Below the pieces are notes generated by a model that saw nothing but the letters and a program-made list of their open reading frames with translations, was not told the origin of the DNA and ran no database searches. Below are positions 48,633-57,055 of a DNA stretch of 64,000 bases, in pieces (position 1 is the first letter of the stretch; each line of letters opens with the position of its first letter). The translations under genes were made by a program, and so were the position numbers. Source of the DNA: Salinibacterium sp. ZJ70 (lineage in GTDB: Bacteria > Actinomycetota > Actinomycetes > Actinomycetales > Microbacteriaceae); contig NZ_CP061770.1 of assembly GCF_011751865.2 (NCBI RefSeq), positions 2,232,001 to 2,296,000 of the forward strand, in the 5' to 3' direction.

Positions 48633-49936
48633 AGATCGCCGTAATCGCCCTCGGAAAGATCGGCCTGCCCCTGGCTGTCCAGTTTGCGAGCAAGGGGCAC
48701 GATGTGGTGGGTGTCGACGTCAACCAGAACGTCGTCGATCTCATCAACCAGGGAATCGAGCCTTTCCCCGGCGAAGCCGAACTGCAGGAGCGACTTCAGG
48801 AGCTCGTGGCAGCGGGCCGTCTGCGTGCGACCACCGACTATGGCGATGCAGTGCCCCACGCAGACGCCATCGTCCTGGTCGTGCCGCTGTTCGTCGACGA
48901 GCAGACAGCGAAGCCCGACTTCGGATGGATGGACGGCGCGACCCGCTCGCTCGCCGCACACCTCACCCCGGGCACCCTTGTCTCCTATGAGACCACGCTA
49001 CCCGTGGGGACGACGCGTACGCGCTGGAAGCCGATGCTCGAAGAGGTCTCTGGGCTTGTCGAGGGACGCGACTTCCACCTGGTCTTCTCCCCGGAGCGCG
49101 TCCTCACGGGCCGCATCTTCGCCGACCTGCGCAAGTACCCGAAGCTCGTCGGAGGCCTGTCCCCCGCCGGAGCTGCGCAAGCTGTCGAGTTCTACAAGGC
49201 TGTGCTCGACTTCGATGAGCGCCCTGACCTGCCTCGTCCCAACGGGGTGTGGGATCTCGGCTCCGCGGAGGCTGCTGAGCTCGCGAAGCTTGCCGAGACC
49301 ACGTACCGCGACGTCAACATCGGCCTCGCGAACCAGTTCGCTCGCTTCGCCGGCGCGAACGGCATCGACATCTATCAAGTTATCGAGGCCTCGAATTCAC
49401 AGCCGTACAGCCACATTCACCAGCCTGGAATCGCGGTGGGGGGCCACTGCATCCCCGTCTACCCCCGTCTCTACCTCTGGAACGACCCGGACGCGACGGT
49501 CGTGCGGGCAGCACGTGAGGCGAACGCGGGCATGCCTGACTATGCGGTGACTCTCCTCGAAGGCGCGTACGGCGATCTGACGGGCGCCCGAGTTGTCGTT
49601 CTCGGCGCCGCCTACCGCGGCGGAGTGAAGGAGACCGCGTTCTCCGGGGTCTTCGCGACCGTCGCCGGACTCAACGCACGAGGTGCCACGGTGACAGTCC
49701 ATGACCCGCTGTACACACCTGAGGAGCTCGAGCGCTTGGGCTTCACGCCGCACCACATGGGGGATGCCGCCGACGCGATCGTCGTACAGGCCGACCACCC
49801 GGAGTACCGCGAACTCACGGCGTCGGACATCCCCGGCGTCCGAGCCATCGTCGATGGTCGCCGTGCGCTGAACGCGGACAGCTGGCCAGATGCGGTCTAC
49901 CGTGTGATCGGCACCTCGCCGACCACCGCCTCCTGA
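48629..49936 (+). CDS. UDP-sugar 6-dehydrogenase (UDP-GlcNAc/ManNAc dehydrogenase type)
   Basis: A 435-residue NAD-dependent enzyme that oxidises C6 of a UDP-N-acetylhexosamine twice to the uronic acid. Residues: Rossmann VIALGKIGLPLA (first Gly of GxGxxG is Ala here), VFSPERVLTGRI, Lys220 in ELAKLAETTYRDVNI and nucleophile Cys274 in AVGGHCIPVYP. The residues around Cys and the length agree with the WbpA/WecC branch rather than UDP-glucose dehydrogenase. It would provide UDP-HexNAcA for the Wlb-type genes at 29444-32111. Confidence 0.88.
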   Translation: MKIAVIALGKIGLPLAVQFASKGHDVVGVDVNQNVVDLINQGIEPFPGEAELQERLQELVAAGRLRATTDYGDAVPHADAIVLVVPLFVDEQTAKPDFGWMDGATRSLAAHLTPGTLVSYETTLPVGTTRTRWKPMLEEVSGLVEGRDFHLVFSPERVLTGRIFADLRKYPKLVGGLSPAGAAQAVEFYKAVLDFDERPDLPRPNGVWDLGSAEAAELAKLAETTYRDVNIGLANQFARFAGANGIDIYQVIEASNSQPYSHIHQPGIAVGGHCIPVYPRLYLWNDPDATVVRAAREANAGMPDYAVTLLEGAYGDLTGARVVVLGAAYRGGVKETAFSGVFATVAGLNARGATVTVHDPLYTPEELERLGFTPHHMGDAADAIVVQADHPEYRELTASDIPGVRAIVDGRRALNADSWPDAVYRVIGTSPTTAS

Positions 49937-49952
49937 CCGGCGCGGCGCACCC

Positions 49953-51833
49953 ATGTGCGGCATAGCAGGAGGCTGGGCCCGCGTCGGGAGCTCCGGGGAC
50001 AGCGCGCGGCTGCGTGCAGGTCTCGACGCGATCAGGCATCGCGGACCTGATGACCTCGGAGAGTTTCACTGGGAGGACCCGGTCTCCGGCGCGCGCGTCG
50101 ACCTCGGGCTGACGCGCCTCGCGATTCTGGATCTGAGCTCGGCAGGTCATCAGCCGATGACGCTTCCCGACAACCGGTTCACGATCAGCTTCAACGGCGA
50201 GATCACCAACTACGTCGAGATCCGGCAGGAGCTCATCGACCTGGGCGAGCACTTCAGCTCGCGCACCGACACCGAAGTGTTGCTCAAAGCCTGGGCGCGT
50301 TGGGGCCGCGCCGCGCTCGATCGGCTCGAGGGCATGTTCGCATTCGCGGTGCTCGACACCCGCGAAGGCACTCTCACCCTCGTTCGCGACCCGTTCGGCA
50401 TCAAGCCGTTGTTCTATGCGCTCACCTCCGATCGACTCGTTTTCAACAGCGAGCTCGCAGGGCTGACCGCATCGCTCGGGAGAACCCCGCGACTCGACTG
50501 GCAGACGGCCGTCGACTACCTGCAGTGGGGATCATACGACCACACTTCGGCCACCTTCCTCTCTGGCGTCAAGCAGCTGCGCCCTGGGCACCTTCTGGTG
50601 CTCGATGTAGGGACAGGCGCGACCGGGGGGCCAGAGCGTTACTGGTGGCCCGACGTGCAGACGAGCTTCGACGGTTCCTATGGCGACGGAGTGGAACGCG
50701 TCCGCTCGATGTTCCTTGAATCGGTGAATCGCAACCTGCGCAGCGATGTTCCCCTGGGAATCGCGCTCTCTGGGGGCATCGATTCGTCAGCGATCGTGGG
50801 TGCTGTGCGCCGCCTCGAGCCCGACCTGCCGATTCAGGCTTTCAGCTTCATCGCACCCGGCTTCGCGCGTTCAGAGCACGAGTGGATCGAGCGCGTCGCC
50901 ACGAGCCTGCGAGCGACCTCGCACACCGTGCAGGCCTCCCCCGAGGACCTCGAACACGATCTCGATGACTTGATCCAGTCTCAGGGCGAGCCTTTCGGGT
51001 CCACAAGCATCTACGCGCAGTATCGCGTGTTCCGTCTCGCACGCGAGCACGGCGTGGTGGTCACACTCGACGGACAGGGCGGCGACGAGCTCTTCGCCGG
51101 ATACTCCGGCTACCCCGCCCAGCGTATGCACACCCTCATCGAGTCGGGGAGATGGGCGACGGCCGCCAAATATGCGGGTGCCTGGGCGACCTGGCCCGAT
51201 CGCAGTCTCGGGTTCATGGCAGTGGAGACCGCCGCGCAGTTCGCACCGTTGCGTACACGGCACGCTGTGCGCCGCCCGTTGCGTTCCCCACTGCTGGACT
51301 ATCGGGCACTTGCGGAGCGAGGCGTGGATCTCGGCTTCCCCGCAGTCGGGGCCGAACCCATTCGCCGCGAGCGGCTCAAGACGCATCTGCGCTCGACGAT
51401 GACGGGCTACGGCCTCCCTGCGCTGCTGCGCCACGGCGACCGCAACTCGATGCGGTTCTCGATCGAGAGTCGTGTCCCCTTCCTTGACCGAAGACTCGCA
51501 GAGTTTCTGATGACCGTCCCCGAGGACTGGCTGACGGGCCCTGACGGAACGTCGAAGCGGATCCTCCGTGACGCAGTGCGCGGCCTGGTCGGTGACGAGA
51601 TCATCGATCGGCGCGACAAGGTGGGCTTCGAGACCCCGGAGAACGACTGGCTGTCTCGGCTCGGCTCCCGCACCGTCGACCGCGAACACCCGATCGGGTT
51701 CCTTCGGGCGGGTCGCAGCGACACGCTCACGGGCGGCCTGCGGGAGGCTGAGATCCGTTGGGGAGGCCGCTCACATTGGCGCCTCATCAACCTCCGCCGC
51801 TGGGTGGCGCTCAACGGAGTCGACGCGAGCTGA
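49953..51833 (+). CDS. Asparagine synthase-like glutamine amidotransferase (second copy)
   Basis: A 626-residue enzyme with the same plan as the one at 41345-43228 but clearly different in sequence. Catalytic Cys2 in MCGIAGGWARVG, HRGPDDLGEFHW, SFNGEITNYVEIR; ATP loop GIALSGGIDSSAIVGAVRR; TLDGQGGDELFAGYSGYP. It lies 16 bases after the dehydrogenase gene, so it probably acts on the uronic acid made by that enzyme. A true asparagine synthase role is possible. Confidence 0.9.
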   Translation: MCGIAGGWARVGSSGDSARLRAGLDAIRHRGPDDLGEFHWEDPVSGARVDLGLTRLAILDLSSAGHQPMTLPDNRFTISFNGEITNYVEIRQELIDLGEHFSSRTDTEVLLKAWARWGRAALDRLEGMFAFAVLDTREGTLTLVRDPFGIKPLFYALTSDRLVFNSELAGLTASLGRTPRLDWQTAVDYLQWGSYDHTSATFLSGVKQLRPGHLLVLDVGTGATGGPERYWWPDVQTSFDGSYGDGVERVRSMFLESVNRNLRSDVPLGIALSGGIDSSAIVGAVRRLEPDLPIQAFSFIAPGFARSEHEWIERVATSLRATSHTVQASPEDLEHDLDDLIQSQGEPFGSTSIYAQYRVFRLAREHGVVVTLDGQGGDELFAGYSGYPAQRMHTLIESGRWATAAKYAGAWATWPDRSLGFMAVETAAQFAPLRTRHAVRRPLRSPLLDYRALAERGVDLGFPAVGAEPIRRERLKTHLRSTMTGYGLPALLRHGDRNSMRFSIESRVPFLDRRLAEFLMTVPEDWLTGPDGTSKRILRDAVRGLVGDEIIDRRDKVGFETPENDWLSRLGSRTVDREHPIGFLRAGRSDTLTGGLREAEIRWGGRSHWRLINLRRWVALNGVDAS

Positions 51834-51849
51834 TCGACAGTGATCATGT

Positions 51850-51901
51850 TCGGCCGCTGCTCGGCCGACGATGTGCCTCAGCCTTCGACCGTCTGACGGT
51901 C
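51850..51901. terminator. Two small hairpins after the second amidotransferase gene
   Basis: TCGGCCG-CTGCT-CGGCCGA (51850-51868) and GACCGT-CTG-ACGGTC (51887-51901) lie between the amidotransferase stop and the insertion sequence. No T-run. The rest of this 177-base space shows no other signal. Confidence 0.35.
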
Positions 51902-52010
51902 CCGCGCGCCCCCTAGCTGTACTGAGCCGGATCGTTGTTGACGTAGGGGAGACCTCCGGGGTCGAGTTGGAGCTGTCTAGTTCTTCGACTCGGAGCAACG
52001 GAGGTCTCTC

Positions 52011-52961
52011 GTGTCTCACGCTAATACCGGGCTTACTCCGGCTCGCAGGTTGATCATGGTTCAGCGCATCGAATCCGGGCGTGCGGTCGCGCGTGTCGCG
52101 TCGGAGATGGGCCTCTCGCGCACGACGGCGTGGCGGTGGTGGCGGCGTTTTCGCGACCGAGGGCGGGCGGGACCGGTCGACCGGTCCAATGTTGCCCGGT
52201 CGCATCCGCGGCGGACCGGGCCGTGCCTGCAGACGCGGGTGTGGATCATGCGGCATCTCACCCGCCGCGGGCCGGTGTTCATCGCTGGCAGGCTCGGGAT
52301 GCAGGCGTCGACTGTCGGTCGTGTGTTGCGCCGTCATCGGGCGCCGCTGCTGCGTGAGCTGGACCCGCTCAGCGGGCTCAGGATCCGCGCCACCCGTAAC
52401 TCCGCGCAACGCTATGAACACGATCAGCCCCGCTCGCTTATCCACGTCGATGTCAAGAAACTCGGCCGCATCACGGACGCGGTGAGCACCCCAACCGGAA
52501 ACGAGGGCTCGGCTACGACTACGTCCACACCGTCATCGACGACCAGTCCCGGTCGCCTACGCCGAGATCCATGACGACGAGAAAGGCACCACTGCCGCCG
52601 GTGTGCTGGAACGGGCCATCGCGTTCTATGCGCGCCTCGAAGTGAGGATTGAGCGCGTCATCAGCGACAACGCGTTCGCCTACCGCCACTCGACCGCATT
52701 CCGCAGCGTCATCGACGCGCACGGCATCCAGCACAAGTCCATCCGCCCGCACTGCCCCTGGGGACCAACGGCGAGGTCGAACGCCTAAACCGCACCCTCG
52801 CCACTGAATGGGCCTACGCCCGATCCTGGACCACGAACACCGACCGGGCCGCAGCCTTGCCCGGATGGGTTGACTCCTACAACCTAGACAGGCGCCACCT
52901 CGGCGTCGGAGGCCAACCCCCCATCGACCGAATCAACAACGGTCGAGGTCAGTCCACCTAG
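52011..52961 (+). pseudogene. IS481-family transposase, broken by frameshifts
   Basis: The first part (MSHANTGLTPARRLIMVQRI, helix-turn-helix ASEMGLSRTTAWRWWRR) is in one frame to about 52500. The catalytic core then continues in other frames: GYDYVHTVIDD from 52511, AYAEIHDDEKGTT from 52555, SDNAFAYRHSTAFR, and after 52761 NGEVERLNRTLATEW and GWVDSYNLDRRHLG, ending at TAG 52959. At least three frame changes, so no full transposase can be made by normal reading. The DDE residues are still visible in pieces. I could not define terminal repeats or a target duplication; the right end lies near 52965 and cuts into the DUF2142 gene. Confidence 0.88.
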
Positions 52962-54452
52962 CACCCGCAGTACCGTGATGATCAGTGCGATGAAGATGGC
53001 GGATCCGCCCACCCAGACCGACATCGGCCCGAACGCGACGCCTGTCCACCACCACTCGGCGCCGGCGTCGAGGTTCGTTCCCTGCGCGTCGGCACCCGTG
53101 ACGTACCGACGGATGTTCACCTGAAGAGCGACGAGATGCGCGACAGCGAGGGCACCTCCGATGACGACGAGCTGGGCGCGTGTGAAGGTAATGCGGCTCG
53201 GACCGGGGGTGGTCAGCATCACGAGTGCGAACAACACGATCAGCGGGAACAGGTAACGCGGTTGAAGCTGCTCGCCGACCTGGTTGCCTCCGACAGTCAG
53301 CACGTACACAGGCAGGACGACGAGCACGGCGAAGACACCCGACGCCGCGATGAGCTTCCGACGATCCATCCGTCCGAGCCCTGTGAAGACAACGACGACG
53401 AACGCGGCAACTGCCGCCCAGGGCACGATTGCGGGAAGGCTGGTGTCGAACCATCCGAGGCCCCATGTTCCCCACACACCCGTCCAGAGGAACGGGAGCA
53501 TGAGGAGGTTGTAGGCCAGAAGCGCGAAGCCGGAGTGCCCAGGCGTCTCATCTCCCCCTGTCAGCTGTCCCGTCGGGTCGCCGCCTCCTGGGCTGAAGCC
53601 GACCGCGCCGACGCCGGACTGCGACGCTGTCAGGAAGAAGACGATCGCAAGGGTGATACCCACAGCAGGCAACAGCGCACGCTTGGCCGCCTCGCGCGTG
53701 AGCGGGGCCGCGATGATCATCGCGGTGACCGTCGCCCCGACCGCATAGACCGCGGCGTCGCCCCGCGACCCGGCCGCCATCGTCATCCCGACGAGGTACA
53801 TGGCGCCCAGTACCCAGCGGCGACGACCATCCGTCTCATACCAGCCGAGCATGGCGAGGAACGCGGTCGCAACTCCCATCGTCGCCCAACCGCTCGGGTT
53901 GTTGGAGGCGATGATGAACATCCCGAATGGCACAAGTGTGACGAGCCACGCCCAGAGGAGTGTCTGCCTGCGACGCGGGGGAAGCAGCCACCAGAGCGCG
54001 GTTGCGATTCCGACGAAGATGGCCGCGTTGACCATGCGCATCACCAGTGCGCTGACCTGAAGATCGTCACCTGCGAGCAGCCGCATCGCCGAGTAGTAGA
54101 CAGGCGGGTATTCGCCGGAGAAGTTCCCCCGGGTGGTCTCGAAGAAATCATCGTCGGCCCAGAGCTGTTCCTGACATGCGGCGCTCGCATCGCCATTCTG
54201 CGCGTAGCAGTCGACGTGCTTGAACTCCGTCGGCAGTATGCGAGTGTTCTCGTCAGAACCGGGCTGGCACTGCTCGCTGCCGCCGTTGGCACACCAGATG
54301 CTCACCAGGTGGTAATCGTCATCGGGCCCTGCTCCGATGGGCGACGCGAAAGCCCACGCTCCGAGCGCGAGGAAGGCGAACAGCGGCACGAAGAGTCGCC
54401 GTAGCAGAGTCGCACGCGGAACCGCAGTGCGACTCACATCAGATGTCGTCAC
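52884..54452 (-). CDS. DUF2142 membrane protein, copy A, with C-terminus replaced by IS sequence
   Basis: About 522 residues and 11-13 hydrophobic helices. After helix 1 comes SPIGAGPDDDYHLVSIWC (acidic motif 43-48), then four Cys in the first external loop, RGNFSGEYPPVYYSAM, and later LQPRYLFPLIVLF and NIRRYVTG, all shared with copies B and C. The last 25 codons lie on the IS481 remnant, so the original C-terminus and stop were lost; the tail TVVDSVDGGLASDAEVAPV is IS-derived. The start is unclear: GTG 54452 (overlap with DUF2304 gene) or GTG 54437. DUF2142 proteins have no proven function; see the cluster finding. Confidence 0.85.
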   Translation of the reverse strand: MTTSDVSRTAVPRATLLRRLFVPLFAFLALGAWAFASPIGAGPDDDYHLVSIWCANGGSEQCQPGSDENTRILPTEFKHVDCYAQNGDASAACQEQLWADDDFFETTRGNFSGEYPPVYYSAMRLLAGDDLQVSALVMRMVNAAIFVGIATALWWLLPPRRRQTLLWAWLVTLVPFGMFIIASNNPSGWATMGVATAFLAMLGWYETDGRRRWVLGAMYLVGMTMAAGSRGDAAVYAVGATVTAMIIAAPLTREAAKRALLPAVGITLAIVFFLTASQSGVGAVGFSPGGGDPTGQLTGGDETPGHSGFALLAYNLLMLPFLWTGVWGTWGLGWFDTSLPAIVPWAAVAAFVVVVFTGLGRMDRRKLIAASGVFAVLVVLPVYVLTVGGNQVGEQLQPRYLFPLIVLFALVMLTTPGPSRITFTRAQLVVIGGALAVAHLVALQVNIRRYVTGADAQGTNLDAGAEWWWTGVAFGPMSVWVGGSAIFIALIITVLRVLGGLTSTVVDSVDGGLASDAEVAPV

Positions 54453-54783
54453 GGGACTCGCGCTTCTCGAGTTCGAGCGCCAGTTGCTGGAGCGCCTGGC
54501 GCAACTCGTCGCGCGTTCGCGCGAGCTCAAGAGTGATCTGCATGAGGAGCAGGAACACTACGAAGAAGGCACCGACGAACAGCAGGTTGATGGGCTGCTC
54601 TATGCCGAAGAAACGACTCACTGCGTCGAGCAGACCGGGCCACGCGGACAGGACGATCGCCACCACCACAGCGGCCAGCCAGACGACCGCATACTTCTCT
54701 GGCAGCACATAGGAGCGCAGCAGGAGAATCACCGAGATGAGGAATACGACGGCGAGGGCGATGGCCAGGATCTGAGGAGTCAC
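54439..54783 (-). CDS. DUF2304 small membrane protein
   Basis: A 114-residue protein with three hydrophobic helices (IALAVVFLISVILLL, YAVVWLAAVVVAIVL, LLFVGAFFVVFLLLM) and a C-terminal charged, probably coiled-coil tail (LARTRDELRQALQQLALELE). DUF2304 genes are commonly next to DPM1-like glycosyltransferases, as here, where GTG 54783 overlaps that gene's stop by four bases. It may serve as membrane partner of the transferase, comparable to GtrA in function; this is inference. Confidence 0.85.
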   Translation of the reverse strand: MTPQILAIALAVVFLISVILLLRSYVLPEKYAVVWLAAVVVAIVLSAWPGLLDAVSRFFGIEQPINLLFVGAFFVVFLLLMQITLELARTRDELRQALQQLALELEKRESRDDI

Positions 54784-55523
54784 GAGACTTCACCTGCGTC
54801 ATTGCGCGCCGCCATCTGGCGGAGCTGGGGCGGAACGCTGCGGATCCCTGCGAGAACAAGGATGAACAGAATGCGGGCCGTGTGGAGCATAGCCCGTAGA
54901 GCCGACTGCGAGGGATTGCCGCCGGCGCGTGCGTTCATGCCCACCGGAACCTCACTGACACGAAGCCCTTGACGGGTCACGAGCACGATCGACTCGACGG
55001 TGTCGCCCAGCCACTCGACAGGGTAATGCTGCGCGAACACGCGCAGCGCGCGTGGACCTGCCGCGCGGAAGCCACTCGTGGCGTCTGTGAGCTTCGTCCG
55101 CGCATACAACGAGACCACCCACGCGATGACCCGCTGGATTCCTCGGCGAGCGGCCGACGAGCGGTAGTCACCGACACCGGCGTAGCGACTGCCGATGACG
55201 ACATCGGCATCCTCGAGCGCGTCGATCAGCTCCGCAATGTGCTCAGGGCGGTGTTGCCCGTCGCCGTCGAACTGGACCACAGCCTCGTAGCCGTTCTGCG
55301 CGGCGAATCTGAACGCGGTGCCCATGGCGGCACCCACCCCGAGGTTGATGGCGTGTGACAGCACCCGTGCGCCAGCGGCACGGGCAATACGGGAAGTGTC
55401 GTCTCGAGAACCGTCATCCACCACGACGACGTCATCGAGTGGATGGACCTTCGAGAGCGACTCGAGGACCGATCCGATGGCCGCTTCCTCATTGAGCGCC
55501 GGAATCGCGACGAGATACCTCAC
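54780..55523 (-). CDS. Glycosyltransferase family 2, DPM1-like (polyprenyl-phosphate sugar synthase type)
   Basis: A 247-residue GT-A enzyme: LVAIPALNEEAAIGSVLESL, acidic VVVDDGSRDDT, metal motif VVQFDGDGQHRPEH (DxD), SRYAGVGDYRSSAARRG. It lacks the two large C-terminal membrane helices of GtrB but has one hydrophobic segment (ILFILVLAGI). Enzymes of this kind load a sugar from a nucleotide onto polyprenyl phosphate. The neighbours DUF2304 and DUF2142 would then use this lipid-linked sugar. GTG start 11 bases after the DUF2142-B gene stops. Confidence 0.88.
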   Translation of the reverse strand: MRYLVAIPALNEEAAIGSVLESLSKVHPLDDVVVVDDGSRDDTSRIARAAGARVLSHAINLGVGAAMGTAFRFAAQNGYEAVVQFDGDGQHRPEHIAELIDALEDADVVIGSRYAGVGDYRSSAARRGIQRVIAWVVSLYARTKLTDATSGFRAAGPRALRVFAQHYPVEWLGDTVESIVLVTRQGLRVSEVPVGMNARAGGNPSQSALRAMLHTARILFILVLAGIRSVPPQLRQMAARNDAGEVS

Positions 55524-55534
55524 AACGACCCAGC

Positions 55535-57055
55535 CTAGGCCAGCTGCCGCTCATAGTCTGCCACTCGATCAAGGGCTAGACGGGGCATTCGGAGGGCGAG
55601 GAGCACAAGAAGTCCCGTATAGGCGATCGCTCCCGTCGCCCAGATAGCCATCGGTCCGACCGGGATATCCCACCACCACTCGGGCGACGCATCGAGATCA
55701 AGGCCCCCCACTCCTGCGCCCGTGAGGTAGCGGCGGATGTTCATATGCAACGCGACCGCGTGCGCGACGCTCAGCACGGACGCGACGATCAGAAGCTGCG
55801 CACGGGTCCATGCGATCACAGGCGCACCGAGGGCCAGGAGGCCGCCGAGCATCACGATGAGGGGAAGCAGATACCGAGGCTGAACCTGCTCACCCACGAT
55901 GTGCCCCCCTTGCTGAAGCACGTACACCGGCAGAATCGTCAGCACGAGCACCGTCGCGGCGACAATGATGGACTTGCGCGGATTGAGCTGACCGATGCCG
56001 AGGAACCCAGCCAGCGCGAAAGCAGCGACGGCGCAGACGATGACCACCGCCGGCATGGCCGTATCGAGCCACCCCAGACCCCACTCCCCGAATGCGCCGA
56101 GCCACAGCAGTGGCACGTTCAGCAGGTTGTACGCGAGCTGAGCGAAACCATTCATCGGTTGCAGGTCTCCCGAGCCCCGTCCTCCGCTCATCGGGGCCAT
56201 GTCGGTCATACCCTGCACCGAGCCCGCCTGCCTCGACGCGAGCAGAAACGCGAGAGCGACGAGTCCCATCACTGCGGGAAGGATCGCCTGGATGAAGTAG
56301 CTCTTCTGCCGCCGGAACGTGAACACGAGCACGAGCGCCGTCGCGAACCCGACATACACCGCGGCGTCTCCACGACTTCCGGCCGCCATCACCACAGCGA
56401 GCGCATACAGGGCTCCGAGAGCGATCCGGCGTCGACCTGTCGTCTCGAAGTAGCCGAGAAGAGCGATCCACGCCGTTCCGACGCCGATGACCGCCCACGC
56501 GCTCGGGTTGTTGGAGGCGAGGATGAAGACGCCGAGTGGGATGGTCGTGATGACCCAGCCGATCAGGAGCGTCGATCGACGAGCCACCGGCAGCAGCAGG
56601 TACAGCGCGGTCATCATGGACACGAACAGCACGATCGTGAAGATGCGCATCGCCAAGGCGGACGCCTGGATGTCGAGGCTCGTGAAGAGGCCCGTCACGG
56701 CGTGGTAGACCGGGGGATACTCCCGGGTGAAGTTGCCGCGATCCGTCGCGACGACCGAGTCGAGAAGATCGTCCGAGAACAGCTCGTCCTGGCATGCCGC
56801 GCTCTCGGTGGCGTCTCGCGCGAAGCACGAGATGTCCACGAGTGCGCGGGGCACCAGGTGGACGCCGTCGCCCTCGTCGGGAGCAGACGCACAGGTCTCG
56901 CTCGCGGTCGGGCCGGCGCACCATGAACTCACCAGGTGGTAGTCATCGTCCGGCCCGGCTCCGATCGGCGAGGCGAAGGCCCACGAGACGAGCGCGACGA
57001 ACGCGAGCACCGGCGCAAGCGCCATCACGGGGATCCGTCTCATCGCACGCTTCAT
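55535..57055 (-). CDS. DUF2142 membrane protein, copy B
   Basis: A 506-residue polytopic protein and complete paralog. Helix 1 (ALAPVLAFVALVSWAF) leads to SPIGAGPDDDYHLVSSWC with the acidic motif at 35-40; four Cys stand in the first external loop (SSWC, ETC, ISCF, AACQ). Further shared marks are RGNFTREYPPVYHAV, ASNNPSAWAVIG, GSRGDAAVY, VQPRYLLPLIV and NIRRYLTG. Its cytoplasmic C-terminal end (RLALDRVADYERQLA) shows what copy A has lost. It overlaps copy C by ATGA. Confidence 0.87.
   Translation of the reverse strand: MKRAMRRIPVMALAPVLAFVALVSWAFASPIGAGPDDDYHLVSSWCAGPTASETCASAPDEGDGVHLVPRALVDISCFARDATESAACQDELFSDDLLDSVVATDRGNFTREYPPVYHAVTGLFTSLDIQASALAMRIFTIVLFVSMMTALYLLLPVARRSTLLIGWVITTIPLGVFILASNNPSAWAVIGVGTAWIALLGYFETTGRRRIALGALYALAVVMAAGSRGDAAVYVGFATALVLVFTFRRQKSYFIQAILPAVMGLVALAFLLASRQAGSVQGMTDMAPMSGGRGSGDLQPMNGFAQLAYNLLNVPLLWLGAFGEWGLGWLDTAMPAVVIVCAVAAFALAGFLGIGQLNPRKSIIVAATVLVLTILPVYVLQQGGHIVGEQVQPRYLLPLIVMLGGLLALGAPVIAWTRAQLLIVASVLSVAHAVALHMNIRRYLTGAGVGGLDLDASPEWWWDIPVGPMAIWATGAIAYTGLLVLLALRMPRLALDRVADYERQLA

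Noticed and set aside
51974..52890. TGTCTAG (51974) and CTAGACA (52884) as terminal repeats of the IS481 copy
   Set aside because: The right-hand copy lies inside the transposase coding region (YNLDRRH), well before the stop at 52959, so the match is likely chance.
55524..55540. TAGGCT before the GT2 gene at 55523 as a leaderless promoter
   Set aside because: The box is part of the stop codon region of the upstream gene and is 8 bases from the start; within a tight operon this is probably chance.
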